Positions 27,720 through 36,029 are shown, counted from the first letter of the stretch. The stretch: 64,000 nt of DNA from Corallococcus coralloides DSM 2259 (GCF_000255295.1 NC_017030.1:1736001-1800000), one strand, 5' to 3'. Numbers and translations are program-made. Notes: generated by a model from the letters alone, not told the origin.

Positions 27720-29237
27720 GTGGAGCCGTTCGTGTGGCAGAGTCCCCCCGCTTTGCATCCCTTCGCGTTCACCCGCCGGTTCCGGGCCTGGCACTTCGTG
27801 CTCGGAGCCTTGTTCATCTACACCGTGGTCTGCGTCTGGAGCGCCTTCCGGGGCGGGGTGTTCGCGTTCCACGACCTGGCGCTCCTGAACGACCTGTTCT
27901 CGAACGCGGTGCACCGGGGCCGTCCCTTCTGGGTGACGGACATGGACCTCAACCACCTCACGGTGCACTTCACCCCGACGCTGCTGCTGCTCACGCCGCT
28001 GTTCCTGCTCAGCGATTCGCAGTTCCTGTTCATCCTGTTGGGGCTGGTGGCGCTGTACGCGGCGGTCGGGCTCCAGGTCTGGTTCTTCGAGCGCATGGTC
28101 GAGGAGCGGGAGCTGCTCCCCGCCGCATGGAGGCCGTGGGTCTCTGTCGCCTTCACGCTGTATCTGGCGCTCAATCCGTTCGTGAAGACGGTCGCGCTCT
28201 CCGCGCACTTCGAGGTGTTCTTCCAGCTGGGCTCCACGGCGGTGCTCGTGATGCTCCTGCGGGGCGCGCGGATGCGGTGGGTCGTGCTCACGGCGCTGCT
28301 CACGTTGGGCGTGCGTCCGGATGGCGGCCTGTTCCTCGCGTTCCAGTCGGCGGCATTGCTGCTGCTGCCGGCCGTGGCGCGTCCGCCGCGTGCGGTGCTC
28401 ACGCGCAGGGCGCTCGGGGTGTCCGCGCTGGCGCTCGGCTATCTCGCGCTCTGTGTCGCGGTGGTGCTGCCAGCGCTCGGGACGCCTTCGGGCACGCGGT
28501 TCTGGTCGCACTACGGCAACACGTGGGGGCAGGTTGCCTTCACCGCGCTGGGCGACCCCGGCCGGGTGGTGCATGACGTGGCCACCAGCGGGCTGGTGGT
28601 CTTCCAGCGCAGCTTCTGGTGGATCCAACTGCTCTCGCCCGCGGCGACGCTGGTCAGCACGATTCCGGGGACGTTCTTCTTCATGGCGGATGCGCCGGAC
28701 AAGCGCCTCCTTTGGTTCTACAACTCCGCCTTCCTGCTGCCCGGGCTGGGCGTGTGCGCGGCGGCGGGCTTCGGGAGGCTCGCGGAGGCGTGGAAGGGCG
28801 TACTCGCGCGTGGGCGGGTCCCCGCCTGGGCCGCGACGGCGCCCGCGCTGGTGCTCGCCGTGCTCGCGCTCCTCCAGGTCGCGCGCTTCGACCGGACCAT
28901 CGGGTCTCCGCCGCTGCGCCCCATGCCCCCGGTGGATGGAGACTTCCGCCAGGCGTTCGAGCGCCAGGTCCAGGCCTGTGCCTCCTGGCGCGCGGTGGCC
29001 ACGGACTTCCGCTCCATCGTCTTCGTGCCCAACGGCTACGACCGCTTCCTCCTGCATCACTATGAGCGGGCGCAGGTCGTGCTCGTTCCCCCGCGCGTGG
29101 ACACGCTCCTCCTGGGAGCGGCCTCACGGGAGGCGTTGCTCGACACGCTCCAGGGGGATTCCCGGTTCGAGGAGGTAGCGGACCCGGGACCGGTCCGCGT
29201 CTTCGTGCGGAAGGATGCACGCGGCTGCGGTTCGTGA
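27720..29237 (+). CDS. DUF2079 polytopic membrane protein
   Basis: 505 residues from GTG 27720. About ten hydrophobic segments; the loop after the first membrane helix carries FAFHDLALLNDLFSNAVHRGRPFW, resembling the Asp-containing first periplasmic loop of DUF2079/GT-C-like membrane proteins, and HFTPTLLLLTPLF follows. Function unknown; the architecture is that of lipid-linked glycosyltransferases but catalytic residues are not proven. The start lacks a clear ribosome-binding site, and the MarR operator is 18 bases upstream. Confidence 0.75.
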   Translation: MEPFVWQSPPALHPFAFTRRFRAWHFVLGALFIYTVVCVWSAFRGGVFAFHDLALLNDLFSNAVHRGRPFWVTDMDLNHLTVHFTPTLLLLTPLFLLSDSQFLFILLGLVALYAAVGLQVWFFERMVEERELLPAAWRPWVSVAFTLYLALNPFVKTVALSAHFEVFFQLGSTAVLVMLLRGARMRWVVLTALLTLGVRPDGGLFLAFQSAALLLLPAVARPPRAVLTRRALGVSALALGYLALCVAVVLPALGTPSGTRFWSHYGNTWGQVAFTALGDPGRVVHDVATSGLVVFQRSFWWIQLLSPAATLVSTIPGTFFFMADAPDKRLLWFYNSAFLLPGLGVCAAAGFGRLAEAWKGVLARGRVPAWAATAPALVLAVLALLQVARFDRTIGSPPLRPMPPVDGDFRQAFERQVQACASWRAVATDFRSIVFVPNGYDRFLLHHYERAQVVLVPPRVDTLLLGAASREALLDTLQGDSRFEEVADPGPVRVFVRKDARGCGS

Positions 29238-29297
29238 GGCGCTTCAAGGCGGGGCGGTGGACGGAGGGGGCACATCCGGGGTCCAATCACGGCCGTC

Positions 29298-29699
29298 ATG
29301 ACCCCAGACGAAGTGCAGAGAACCCTGGCGGACGCGGAGCTGGTGCCGTGCGCGGAGCTGTCCCTCGCGGACGCCCGGAGGATGGTGGAGGGCTTCCTGG
29401 ACGCGGACGTCCCCGCCCTCGTTCACCGTGAGGCGTGCGGCAAGGTCGGCTGCTCTCCGAAGTTCCAGGTGCTGGTGCGGCCCGAGGATGGGCCCCGAGT
29501 GGCCGCCCTGCTCCAGCAGGGATGGCTGGAGACAGTCCGCCGCGAGGGGCTGATGCCAGAGGGGGTGACTCCCCGCCTTGTGTCCGCCGCCCCGTCAGAA
29601 GCCACGGAGGAAGAGGGAGAGCCTCCCTGCCCGGCCTGTGGAACGGCAGCCCCCCTGGTGGCGGGCGCCTGCAGCGATTGCGGCCTCCAGCTCGAGTAG
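29298..29699 (+). CDS. Small protein with C-terminal zinc ribbon
   Basis: 133 residues. The N-terminal 80 residues form an alpha/beta unit (LVPCAELSLADARRMVEGFL, then FQVLVRPEDGPRVAALL) reminiscent of DUF2007-type putative signalling proteins. An acidic linker (SEATEEEGE) leads to a zinc ribbon CPACG-x8-CSDCG. Another CGKVGC lies in the middle. The cellular role is unknown; it is cytoplasmic and its start follows the DUF2079 gene by 60 bases on the same strand. Confidence 0.7.
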   Translation: MTPDEVQRTLADAELVPCAELSLADARRMVEGFLDADVPALVHREACGKVGCSPKFQVLVRPEDGPRVAALLQQGWLETVRREGLMPEGVTPRLVSAAPSEATEEEGEPPCPACGTAAPLVAGACSDCGLQLE

Positions 29700-29727
29700 G
29701 CGGGCGTGAGCTGTCTTGGAGATGAAG

Positions 29728-29802
29728 TCGGGATGACTGGATTCGAACCAGCGACCTTGCGCGTATGAGGCGCACGCTCTCAACCAGCTGAGCTACATCC
29801 CG
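29728..29802 (-). tRNA. tRNA with CAU anticodon (Met or Ile2), tRNA-Pro-like body
   Basis: 75 nt including discriminator A; no CCA encoded. The cloverleaf is complete: acceptor CGGGATG/CATCCCG, D arm GCTC..GAGC, anticodon stem TGCGC/GCGCA with loop CTCATAC (anticodon CAT), T arm GCTGG-TTCGAAT-CCAGT (last pair G-T). It has C1-G72, so it is not a classical initiator tRNA. Except for a one-base deletion in the D loop and bases 35-37 it is identical to the tRNA-Pro(CGG) at 56700-56775. Confidence 0.88.
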
Positions 29803-29840
29803 ATGGGTTTGAGTCCTCGAGGGAGGACCCGGACATGACT

Positions 29841-29872
29841 GAGGCCGGGTCCCCCCTCGGGAGCCCGGCCTC
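29841..29872 (-). terminator. GC-rich hairpin between micro-ORF and tRNA
   Basis: Inverted repeat GAGGCCGGG/CCCGGCCTC (9 bp) around a 14-base loop, between the micro-ORF and the tRNA on the minus strand. A smaller hairpin CCCGGT-gtt-ACCGGG precedes it at 29886-29900. Both structures recur in the same order at 56816-56871. No T-tract follows, so it may be a terminator or a processing structure. Confidence 0.5.
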
Positions 29873-29912
29873 TGTCCATGCCCGTCCCGGTGTTACCGGG
29901 TGGCGGCGTGGG

Positions 29913-30023
29913 TCAGGTGCCGGGCGGACAGCCGTGGAACGAGGCGATGGCCAGTTCCATGCTGTCTGGAGTGGGCTCCATGTCGGTGGGGCGGTTGGGG
30001 TTCGGCTCGTCGCGCTTCGTCAT
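29913..30023 (-). CDS. 36-residue peptide of unknown function (micro-ORF, copy 1)
   Basis: The chosen ATG (30023) gives a 36-residue peptide that aligns without gaps to the 36-residue peptide at 56887-56997, with 14 identities ending in a shared pattern E-L-A-x2-S-F-x-G-x2-P-G-T. The sequence AAAGGAG lies upstream. An ATG two codons earlier (30029) shares its A with the stop codon of the FCP1-like phosphatase (TGATG), so the two genes are probably translated together. The N-terminal half is polar and Pro-rich and the C-terminal 15 residues are conserved. Possibilities are a precursor peptide or a leader peptide; function is not known. Confidence 0.55.
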   Translation of the reverse strand: MTKRDEPNPNRPTDMEPTPDSMELAIASFHGCPPGT

Positions 30024-30028
30024 GGGCA

Positions 30029-30655
30029 TCACACTCCTTTCGCGTGGAGCAGGGACGTGGCGGAGCCTTCGTCCTGACAGAGCTGCTTCCGCCAGCTCCG
30101 CTTTTCGATGCACCGGACGTTGTCCACGTCCGCGAGCGTCTTCAGATACCGGCCCAGGTCGAGCAGCTCCGTGTCGTGCTCCTCGCCCTCGTATTCGCGG
30201 ACGTAGATGGCGTTGCCGTGGTTGTGGATGCACTTGGCCGGCGTGTCATCGACAATCAGGACGCGCTCCAGCCGGTAGCCCCGCCGCTTCAGCTTGCGCA
30301 GCTTCTTGACCCAGCCGTAGTGCACCTCCGGATCGAGAAACCCGTCCCGCTGGACGCCGGCCCGGTCGAGCCCATACGTGCACCGGCTCCGCCCCCAGAC
30401 GAAGTCCAGTTCGAGCTGTGGCGGGACGATCCGCTTCACGAGCTCCGCCACGTACTTGTCGGCCCCCGCCGACCAGATGGCCAGCCGGAAGCGGGCGGCG
30501 CACTCCCGCAGGAAGGGCTCCAGGTGCGGACGCACGTAGACGAAGTAGCCCAGGGCCTGGAAGTCCGCCTCCCGGGCCAGGGGCTTCTCACTTGCGTGGA
30601 CCAGGGTCTCATCGAGGTCCAGGATCAACAGGATGCTGTCCGTGGGCGCCGTCAC
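30029..30655 (-). CDS. FCP1/SCP-like HAD phosphatase (DxDET type)
   Basis: 208 residues from GTG 30655 (GGGAG upstream); the open frame extends upstream but without family sequence. Motif I is LDLDETL with the catalytic Asp pair, then YVYVRPHLEPFLRECA, motif II IWSAG and motif III/IV RVLIVDDTPAKC with NHGNAIYV. This is the NIF/FCP1 phosphatase domain, which dephosphorylates phosphoproteins or small molecules. It overlaps the downstream micro-ORF by one base, the only such partner seen here. Confidence 0.85.
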   Translation of the reverse strand: MTAPTDSILLILDLDETLVHASEKPLAREADFQALGYFVYVRPHLEPFLRECAARFRLAIWSAGADKYVAELVKRIVPPQLELDFVWGRSRCTYGLDRAGVQRDGFLDPEVHYGWVKKLRKLKRRGYRLERVLIVDDTPAKCIHNHGNAIYVREYEGEEHDTELLDLGRYLKTLADVDNVRCIEKRSWRKQLCQDEGSATSLLHAKGV

Positions 30656-30713
30656 CGGTGGGTCTCCCTCCCGGTGATGACGCCGCACGGCTTCAGGACA
30701 TGACGACGCGGCG

Positions 30714-31343
30714 TCACTGCACGCCGGGCGCTCGGAACACCTGGCCGTTACGGCCTTCCAGCACGAGGCTGGCTTCGTCCGTGCTGCCCACGCGCAGCTC
30801 CACGCGGGGCTGGCCGCGGCGGTCCACCAGGAGCAGGCCCGGTGAGCCCTCCTCATCCGCGCCCAGGATGGCGCGGGGCCTTCCCGTCACGTCCGCCAGC
30901 TCCAGTCGCGAGGAGCCGTCCACCTGGAGCCCCACGGAGAACAGCTCCGCGCCTCCGGACTTGGACAGCGTCAGGCGCGGCGCCTCGTCGGAGAACACCA
31001 TCAGCTCCGCCAGCGACTCGCCTTCCGCCGTGGAGAAGCGCAGCCGGGGCGAGTCGTCCTCGCCCACGCCCAGCAGTGCCCGGGGCCGGCCTTCGCTGTC
31101 GTTCAACACCAGCGCCGCGCCGCCATGGCGGTTCGCTTCCAGGCTGGCCCGTGTGCGGCCCCTGGCGTCCTTGAGCACCAGCCGTGATGCGACCAGCTCT
31201 CCCGAAGGTGACTGCGTCGCTTCGTCACGCAGGGCCGCGGTTCCCAGTCCCACCCCGGCCAGCACGAAGGCCGCGAGGGTGAGGCCCTGCCACCGTCGGA
31301 GCCGGCCTTCCAGCCGCTCCATGCGCGCGTCCAGTGAGTCCAT
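30714..31343 (-). CDS. Membrane-anchored beta-repeat protein, unknown function
   Basis: 209 residues. A short charged N-terminus with heptad-like ERLEGRLRRW precedes one membrane helix (about 20-38). The rest consists of repeated short beta units of the form L-x-L-x-D-x-x-G-R-(P/T)-R-A-x-L (e.g. LVLKDARGRTRASL, LVLNDSEGRPRALL, LELADVTGRPRAIL, LLLVDRRGQPRVEL), probably a periplasmic beta solenoid. Its stop is 58 bases upstream of the FCP1-like gene on the same strand. Confidence 0.7.
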   Translation of the reverse strand: MDSLDARMERLEGRLRRWQGLTLAAFVLAGVGLGTAALRDEATQSPSGELVASRLVLKDARGRTRASLEANRHGGAALVLNDSEGRPRALLGVGEDDSPRLRFSTAEGESLAELMVFSDEAPRLTLSKSGGAELFSVGLQVDGSSRLELADVTGRPRAILGADEEGSPGLLLVDRRGQPRVELRVGSTDEASLVLEGRNGQVFRAPGVQ

Positions 31344-31410
31344 CCCGGCGTCGCCTCCTGTCCCACCCTGGTGGGACGGCGGGAGGCTAGCAGAGGCCAG
31401 GGGGCTCCGC

Positions 31411-32190
31411 TCAGCGGGGCAGGAAGAGGAGCAGGAACGTGGGCAGTGCGGCGACGAGGACGCCCACGCCGAGCGTGAGCACCATCTGGAGGAAGAACAG
31501 GTCCTCCAGCGTCTCCTCCAACACGCCCTCCAACCGGTCGATGGCCAACATCTCCAGCTCCCGCACCGCCGAAGGCATGTCCGGCGAGGTCAGCACCGCG
31601 CGCAGGGCGATGAGCCCCAGCACCCGGCGGGACTGGTCCATGAGGAAGCCCTCCAGCCATCCGGCGCGCGAGGCCGCGGATTCGCGCTCCTCCTCGGGCT
31701 CCCGCATGCGCTCCGCCACCGATTCCTCGATGGCCCGGGTGAGCTCCGCGCGGCTGGGCGTGCTGGCCCCGCGCAACCGCCGGGCGACCTGCAGCGTCGC
31801 GGGCTTGAGGATGGCGTACGCGTAGCCCATCAGCCCTCGCGCGCGGACCTCGCTCGCGAGCCGTGAGCTGACTCCGTGGAGCATCCAGACGTAACCCCCG
31901 GCCAGGGCCAGGGGGAGTGGCGTGAGCACGAAGCTCAGGTAGTTCAGCCAGGAGGGCGTCGGCGCCGCGCCCGTCCAACGCGGCGCGAGCACGAAGACGC
32001 CCGCCAGCACCAGCCCGAAGCACCCGAAGAGGAAGAAGCCCTTCAGCGCACCCGCCACGCCGGAGCCCAGCAGCGCAGGCACCATGGCGAGGAGGCTCCG
32101 CAAGCCCGCGCGGGTCATGCCTCCCATGGATTCACGCGGAGGCGCTTCGAGCGGCGCCGCGTCCCGTTGCTTCAAGGCCGCGTGGCTCAT
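31411..32190 (-). CDS. Polytopic membrane protein, unknown function
   Basis: 259 residues from ATG 32190, overlapping the stop of the upstream gene (ATGA). Two hydrophobic segments are near residues 38-60 and 78-98, an amphipathic central region follows, and a strong C-terminal hydrophobic pair (MVLTLGVGVLVAALPTFLLLFL) ends the protein. I recognise no family. The overlap with the gene at 32187-32603 indicates a two-gene membrane complex or shared regulation. Confidence 0.68.
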   Translation of the reverse strand: MSHAALKQRDAAPLEAPPRESMGGMTRAGLRSLLAMVPALLGSGVAGALKGFFLFGCFGLVLAGVFVLAPRWTGAAPTPSWLNYLSFVLTPLPLALAGGYVWMLHGVSSRLASEVRARGLMGYAYAILKPATLQVARRLRGASTPSRAELTRAIEESVAERMREPEEERESAASRAGWLEGFLMDQSRRVLGLIALRAVLTSPDMPSAVRELEMLAIDRLEGVLEETLEDLFFLQMVLTLGVGVLVAALPTFLLLFLPR

Positions 32191-32603
32191 GACGCGCGCT
32201 CCCCGGCCGCGAGGTCCAGCTCCGCGGTGGCCCACCGGTCCACCTGTTCCGCGGAGGGCGGCGGCGCAGGCGCGCTGGCCTTCAGCTCGCGCCTGCGCCG
32301 CCACCACATCAGGAGCGCGGCTGCGCCGAAGAGCACGGCCCCCAGGGCCAGCCGGAACAGCAGCCACGGAATGGGGCCGGACCGGGAGCTCTGGCGTTCC
32401 TTCCACCACGCCGTGCCGGTTCCAATCAGTGCGAGCACGCCCGGAATGGCGGCCATCTGCCACAGGAGCCCGCTGTCAGGGCCCGGCACGAGCGCCAGCA
32501 GCCCCAGGAACACCGTCAGGGTCCACAGCAGGATGCGGCCCAGCCGGAAGTTCGTCAGTCCCACCAGCACCGCCGCGACGGGCTTCGAGCCCTCACCACT
32601 CAT
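32187..32603 (-). CDS. Small membrane protein, unknown function
   Basis: 138 residues from ATG 32603 (GGGGA upstream); an ATG eight codons earlier lacks a ribosome-binding site. Three hydrophobic segments (about 20-37, 46-61, 84-102) are followed by Arg-rich WWRRRRELK and a Pro-rich tail. It is translationally coupled to the next membrane protein gene through ATGA. No recognised domain. Confidence 0.62.
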   Translation of the reverse strand: MSGEGSKPVAAVLVGLTNFRLGRILLWTLTVFLGLLALVPGPDSGLLWQMAAIPGVLALIGTGTAWWKERQSSRSGPIPWLLFRLALGAVLFGAAALLMWWRRRRELKASAPAPPPSAEQVDRWATAELDLAAGERAS

Positions 32604-32703
32604 GTTGCGTCCCCATGGGGACGTCATCTTAGAGGGGGGCGGGCTCGCGACCCAAGCCAGCCCCGGGCACGTCCGGGCTCGAGGCTGGGGGGCCACCCAT
32701 TTG

Positions 32704-33942
32704 CTACGCGGCGGCCGCCTGCTGGATGCGCACCTCGGTTTCCTCGGGGCTGGCAATCCATGGCCAGAAGCGCTGCGGCTCCCCGAAGTTGTCGAAGAAC
32801 GTGTCAGCCAGGGGTGACACCGCCGACGCGGCCCCCAGGTAGCGCAGCACGTGCGGCGGAGGCGGCTGGAGCAGCATGTTGGTGAACGCGGTGATGAACT
32901 GGCCCTCCGTCCACCAGAAGTGCTCGAAGGTCTGCTCCATCCAGTCCGGGGTGAAGGGCTGGTCGCCGTGCGCGAGGATGGCCTGGGTCATCGCATGCGC
33001 CTGCTTCGACGCGCTGTTGAGCCCCCGGCCCGCGATGGGGTCGTTGAGCATGACGACATCCCCCATGCCCATCACCGTGCGTCCCGAGGGCAGCCGGCCC
33101 ACCGGCTTGCGCACCGTGGGCGTGAACGCGCCCGTGAGCCAGGAGGACTCGTCCACGATGGAGGCGCCCTCCAGCCGCTCCGCCACCCAGGGCGAGAAGT
33201 CCCGCAGCACCTGTTTCATCCGCTCCATCGCCTCCCGCGCGGTGCTCACGCCGCCGAAGCGATCCAACCCCTGGCCGGGGATGGCCTCCAGCAGCAGGCA
33301 GTTCAGCGGGCCCCGGATGCGGTCGAAGTACGGCATGGAGAAATACTCGCCGTGGCCCGCCGCCAGGATGAACTTGAGCGCGGGGAAGGGCGTCTCGTTC
33401 AGCGGCTTCATGCCGGTGACAATCATTGCCGTGAGGTTGCGCTGCGGCTGCGTGTGGACGCTGCGCTCGGCGTCCCGTTCGAACAGCCGCGTGAAGCTGT
33501 TGCGGCCCGTGGTCACGACCACCAGGTCATGCCCGGCCGCGAGCACCTCCAGCGCGTCCACGTCCACGTCCCGCACCACCACGATGCCGCCGCGCCGCTC
33601 GAACTCCGCGAGCCAGCGTGAGTACTTCGCCCGCAGGTCCAGGGCCTTGCCCGGATTCTGGATGCGTCCCTGGACGCGGAGCGCCCGCTGGCCCGGCGCC
33701 GGGCAGACGTCCAGGTCCCCGCCCCGGGCGTACTCCCCCGGGCCCTTCCAGAAGTCGAGCCCCAGCTCCTGCTCGTACTGGTACGCGCGGCCGAAGAGGT
33801 AGGTGGTCGCGGCGAGCCGGGCATTGAAGAGCTGCTCGGGCGTGCGGTCCGAGTAGACGGTGACCGTGTAGCCCTTCTCCAGCAGGCCGAAGCCGAGCTG
33901 CAGGCCCGCCTGGCCCGCCCCGATGATGCCGATGTTCCTCAT
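32704..33942 (-). CDS. StyA-like FAD-dependent monooxygenase (styrene/indole monooxygenase family)
   Basis: 412 residues from ATG 33942. The Rossmann motif GIIGAGQAGLQLGFGLLEKGYTV is at residues 4-26, followed by SDRTPEQLFNARLA, which matches styrene monooxygenase oxygenase components. The later blocks GMGDVVMLNDPIAGRGLNSA and TFEHFWWTEGQFITAFTNMLLQP also fit. Such enzymes epoxidise styrene or indole using FADH2 from a separate flavin reductase (StyB); no reductase gene is seen nearby, so an unlinked reductase or internal supply is required. It is monocistronic here. Confidence 0.88.
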   Translation of the reverse strand: MRNIGIIGAGQAGLQLGFGLLEKGYTVTVYSDRTPEQLFNARLAATTYLFGRAYQYEQELGLDFWKGPGEYARGGDLDVCPAPGQRALRVQGRIQNPGKALDLRAKYSRWLAEFERRGGIVVVRDVDVDALEVLAAGHDLVVVTTGRNSFTRLFERDAERSVHTQPQRNLTAMIVTGMKPLNETPFPALKFILAAGHGEYFSMPYFDRIRGPLNCLLLEAIPGQGLDRFGGVSTAREAMERMKQVLRDFSPWVAERLEGASIVDESSWLTGAFTPTVRKPVGRLPSGRTVMGMGDVVMLNDPIAGRGLNSASKQAHAMTQAILAHGDQPFTPDWMEQTFEHFWWTEGQFITAFTNMLLQPPPPHVLRYLGAASAVSPLADTFFDNFGEPQRFWPWIASPEETEVRIQQAAAA

Positions 33943-34129
33943 GGTCCCCCCTGGGTGATGCGCGGGCGTGACGCCCTGCCAGGACACTACGCAACGAGCC
34001 CCCGGTCCTGGCTACGCACGCAGGTACGAGCCCCCCCCGGAAACCGGCCCCCGAAGCCGCCTTCCATGTCAGACCCCGCGAGTACTGTTCCTACTGTCGC
34101 AGCGAGAAACGCACGAGGGGGAACACGTC

Positions 34130-35221
34130 ATGGCGAAGTCTGTGATTGATAACCGCGTCGAGGTCGTCTTCAGTTTTGACACCACGGGCAGCATGTATCC
34201 GTGTCTCGCGCAGGTGCGGAAGAAGCTGGGGGCCGCCGTGGCCCGGCTGACGAAGGAGATTCCTGGCATCCGTATCGGCATCATCGCGCACGGCGATTAC
34301 TGTGACGCGAAGTCCACCTACGTGACCAAGGCGCTGGACCTCACGGACGACGCCAAGGCCATCACCCGCTTCGTGGAGAAGGTGGAGCAGACGGGCGGCG
34401 GAGACGCTCCGGAATGCTACGAGCTGGTGTTGCACGAGGCTCGGAGCCTGTCCTGGACGGAGGGCTACACGAAGGCGTTCGTGCTCATTGGCGACGACGT
34501 GCCGCACCCGCCCCAGCACAACCCCAAGAAGCTGGACTGGCGCAAGGAGGTGGCCGCGCTGGGGGAGCAGGGCGTGCCGGTGTATGGCGTCCAGGCGCTG
34601 AACCGCCGCCACGCGACGTCGTTCTACAAGGAGCTGGCGGAGAAGTCGGGCGGCTTCCACCTGAGCCTGGATCAGTTCGCGCACGTCACCGACATGCTGC
34701 TGGCCGTCTGCTACAAGCAGTCCTCGGACGCGCAACTCCAGGCATACGAAGCGGAGGTGTCCCGCGAGGGCCGCATGAACCGCGGCCTGAACGCGATGTT
34801 CAACACGATGCTCAAGCGGGCCGCGTCCACGCTCTTCGGTGAGACGGACCTGCGCGCGGTGCCGCCGGGGCGCTTCCAGGTGCTGGAGGTGGAAGGGGAC
34901 AGTGCCATCAAGGAGTTCGTGACGGAGAACGGCCTGGGCTTCAGGACGGGCCGCGGCTTCTACGAGTTCACCAAGACGGAGACCATCCAGGGCCGCAAGG
35001 AGGTGGTGCTGATGGACCGCAAGTCCGGCGACCTCTACAGCGGCGAGCGCGCGCGGGAGATGCTCGGCCTGCCGCCCGGGGAGACGGTGCGCATCCGGCC
35101 CGCGAGCCTGGAGAAGTACGTCGTCTTCGTCCAGAGCACGTCCGCCAACCGCAAGCTCAAGGGCGGCACGAAGTTCCTCTACGAGGTGGAGGACTGGGAC
35201 GGCGCTCGCGCAGCGGCCTGA
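34130..35221 (+). CDS. von Willebrand factor A-domain protein
   Basis: 363 residues from ATG 34130 (GAGGGGGAA upstream). The vWA domain (about 8-195) has the MIDAS motif DTTGSM after FSF, and a TGGGDAPE loop, with the third metal-binding position in LIGDDVPHPP. A linker helix and a C-terminal domain of about 110 residues with FYEFTKTETIQ and KYVVFVQSTSANRKL follow; I do not recognise it. No signal peptide, so probably cytoplasmic. It is convergent with the transglutaminase-like gene with only four bases between stops. Confidence 0.85.
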   Translation: MAKSVIDNRVEVVFSFDTTGSMYPCLAQVRKKLGAAVARLTKEIPGIRIGIIAHGDYCDAKSTYVTKALDLTDDAKAITRFVEKVEQTGGGDAPECYELVLHEARSLSWTEGYTKAFVLIGDDVPHPPQHNPKKLDWRKEVAALGEQGVPVYGVQALNRRHATSFYKELAEKSGGFHLSLDQFAHVTDMLLAVCYKQSSDAQLQAYEAEVSREGRMNRGLNAMFNTMLKRAASTLFGETDLRAVPPGRFQVLEVEGDSAIKEFVTENGLGFRTGRGFYEFTKTETIQGRKEVVLMDRKSGDLYSGERAREMLGLPPGETVRIRPASLEKYVVFVQSTSANRKLKGGTKFLYEVEDWDGARAAA

Positions 35222-35225
35222 GCGC

Positions 35226-36029
35226 TCACGAGCGGGCGTACCATTCAATCTCCTTGATGAAGAGATTGCGGCGGATGTAGGCGTCCCGCTTCGCCTCATC
35301 CACGTGGTCCTCGTCCTCGTCCTCCGGCGTCGCCATCTCCTCGCGCAGCTCCTGCGCGGAGAGGATCCCGAACGGGTGGGCGACGTACTCGTCGGGGCCG
35401 ATCTTGAGCGTGTTCTCGTTCTCGAAGTCGGTGTCCGCCGCGTCCGGGTGGCTGTCGGACCACATCACGCGCGAGCCGATGGGAACGGACTCGAGGAACT
35501 CATCCTCCTGCGCGGTGGTGGACAGGATGACGCCGGAGGGCGTCTTGCGGTTCGTCAGCGCGTCGACGCAGTCGAAGGCATCGCGCTTGCGTGAGCGCAG
35601 GTAGAGCTGACGGCCGCGCAGGCCGGTGGTCTCGTGATAGGACAGCTTGAAGCTGTTGATGCCGCCGAGCTTGTTGAAGGCCTCCTGCCCCAGTGCGTGG
35701 TACTGCGCGCACCACCGCAGGACCTGGATGAACTCGATGCAGTCCAGCGTCCACTTCTTGGGGGAATTGAGGATGTCGAGGACCGCGGCCGAGGGGGTGC
35801 CGAAGTGGAGGATGAGGATCTCGTCGCCGTCGCGGTCCTTGCCTGTCTTCCAGTACGTCTTGTTGTAGCCGCGGGGCGTATCGGTACCGCCGAAGGCCAC
35901 GGTGTCCGTGAGGTGCTCCGCGGCCTTGCGGAGCCCCCGCTCATAGGCCTTGTCGTAGTCCGGGCCCAGGCCCGCCATCCAGTCCACGCCGCCGGCCTGG
36001 CCCACGCCTGTCTTCTTCTTCTTCGGCAT
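35226..36029 (-). CDS. Tgl-type protein-glutamine gamma-glutamyltransferase-like protein
   Basis: 267 residues. The central region aligns by eye with Bacillus Tgl (spore-coat transglutaminase): VLDILNSPKKWTLDCIEFI places the putative nucleophile at Cys97 preceded by an acidic residue, and IGSRVMWSDSHPD followed by ENENTLKIGPDEYVAHPFGI matches the Tgl segment around the catalytic Glu (E205 here). Tgl enzymes cross-link proteins through glutamine-lysine bonds. No signal peptide; the N-terminus MPKKKK is basic. A link to myxospore coat or matrix cross-linking is inference only. Confidence 0.65.
   Translation of the reverse strand: MPKKKKTGVGQAGGVDWMAGLGPDYDKAYERGLRKAAEHLTDTVAFGGTDTPRGYNKTYWKTGKDRDGDEILILHFGTPSAAVLDILNSPKKWTLDCIEFIQVLRWCAQYHALGQEAFNKLGGINSFKLSYHETTGLRGRQLYLRSRKRDAFDCVDALTNRKTPSGVILSTTAQEDEFLESVPIGSRVMWSDSHPDAADTDFENENTLKIGPDEYVAHPFGILSAQELREEMATPEDEDEDHVDEAKRDAYIRRNLFIKEIEWYARS

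Noticed and set aside
32704..33942. Complete styrene degradation operon
   Set aside because: Only the StyA-like oxygenase is present; no flavin reductase, isomerase or dehydrogenase gene is nearby.
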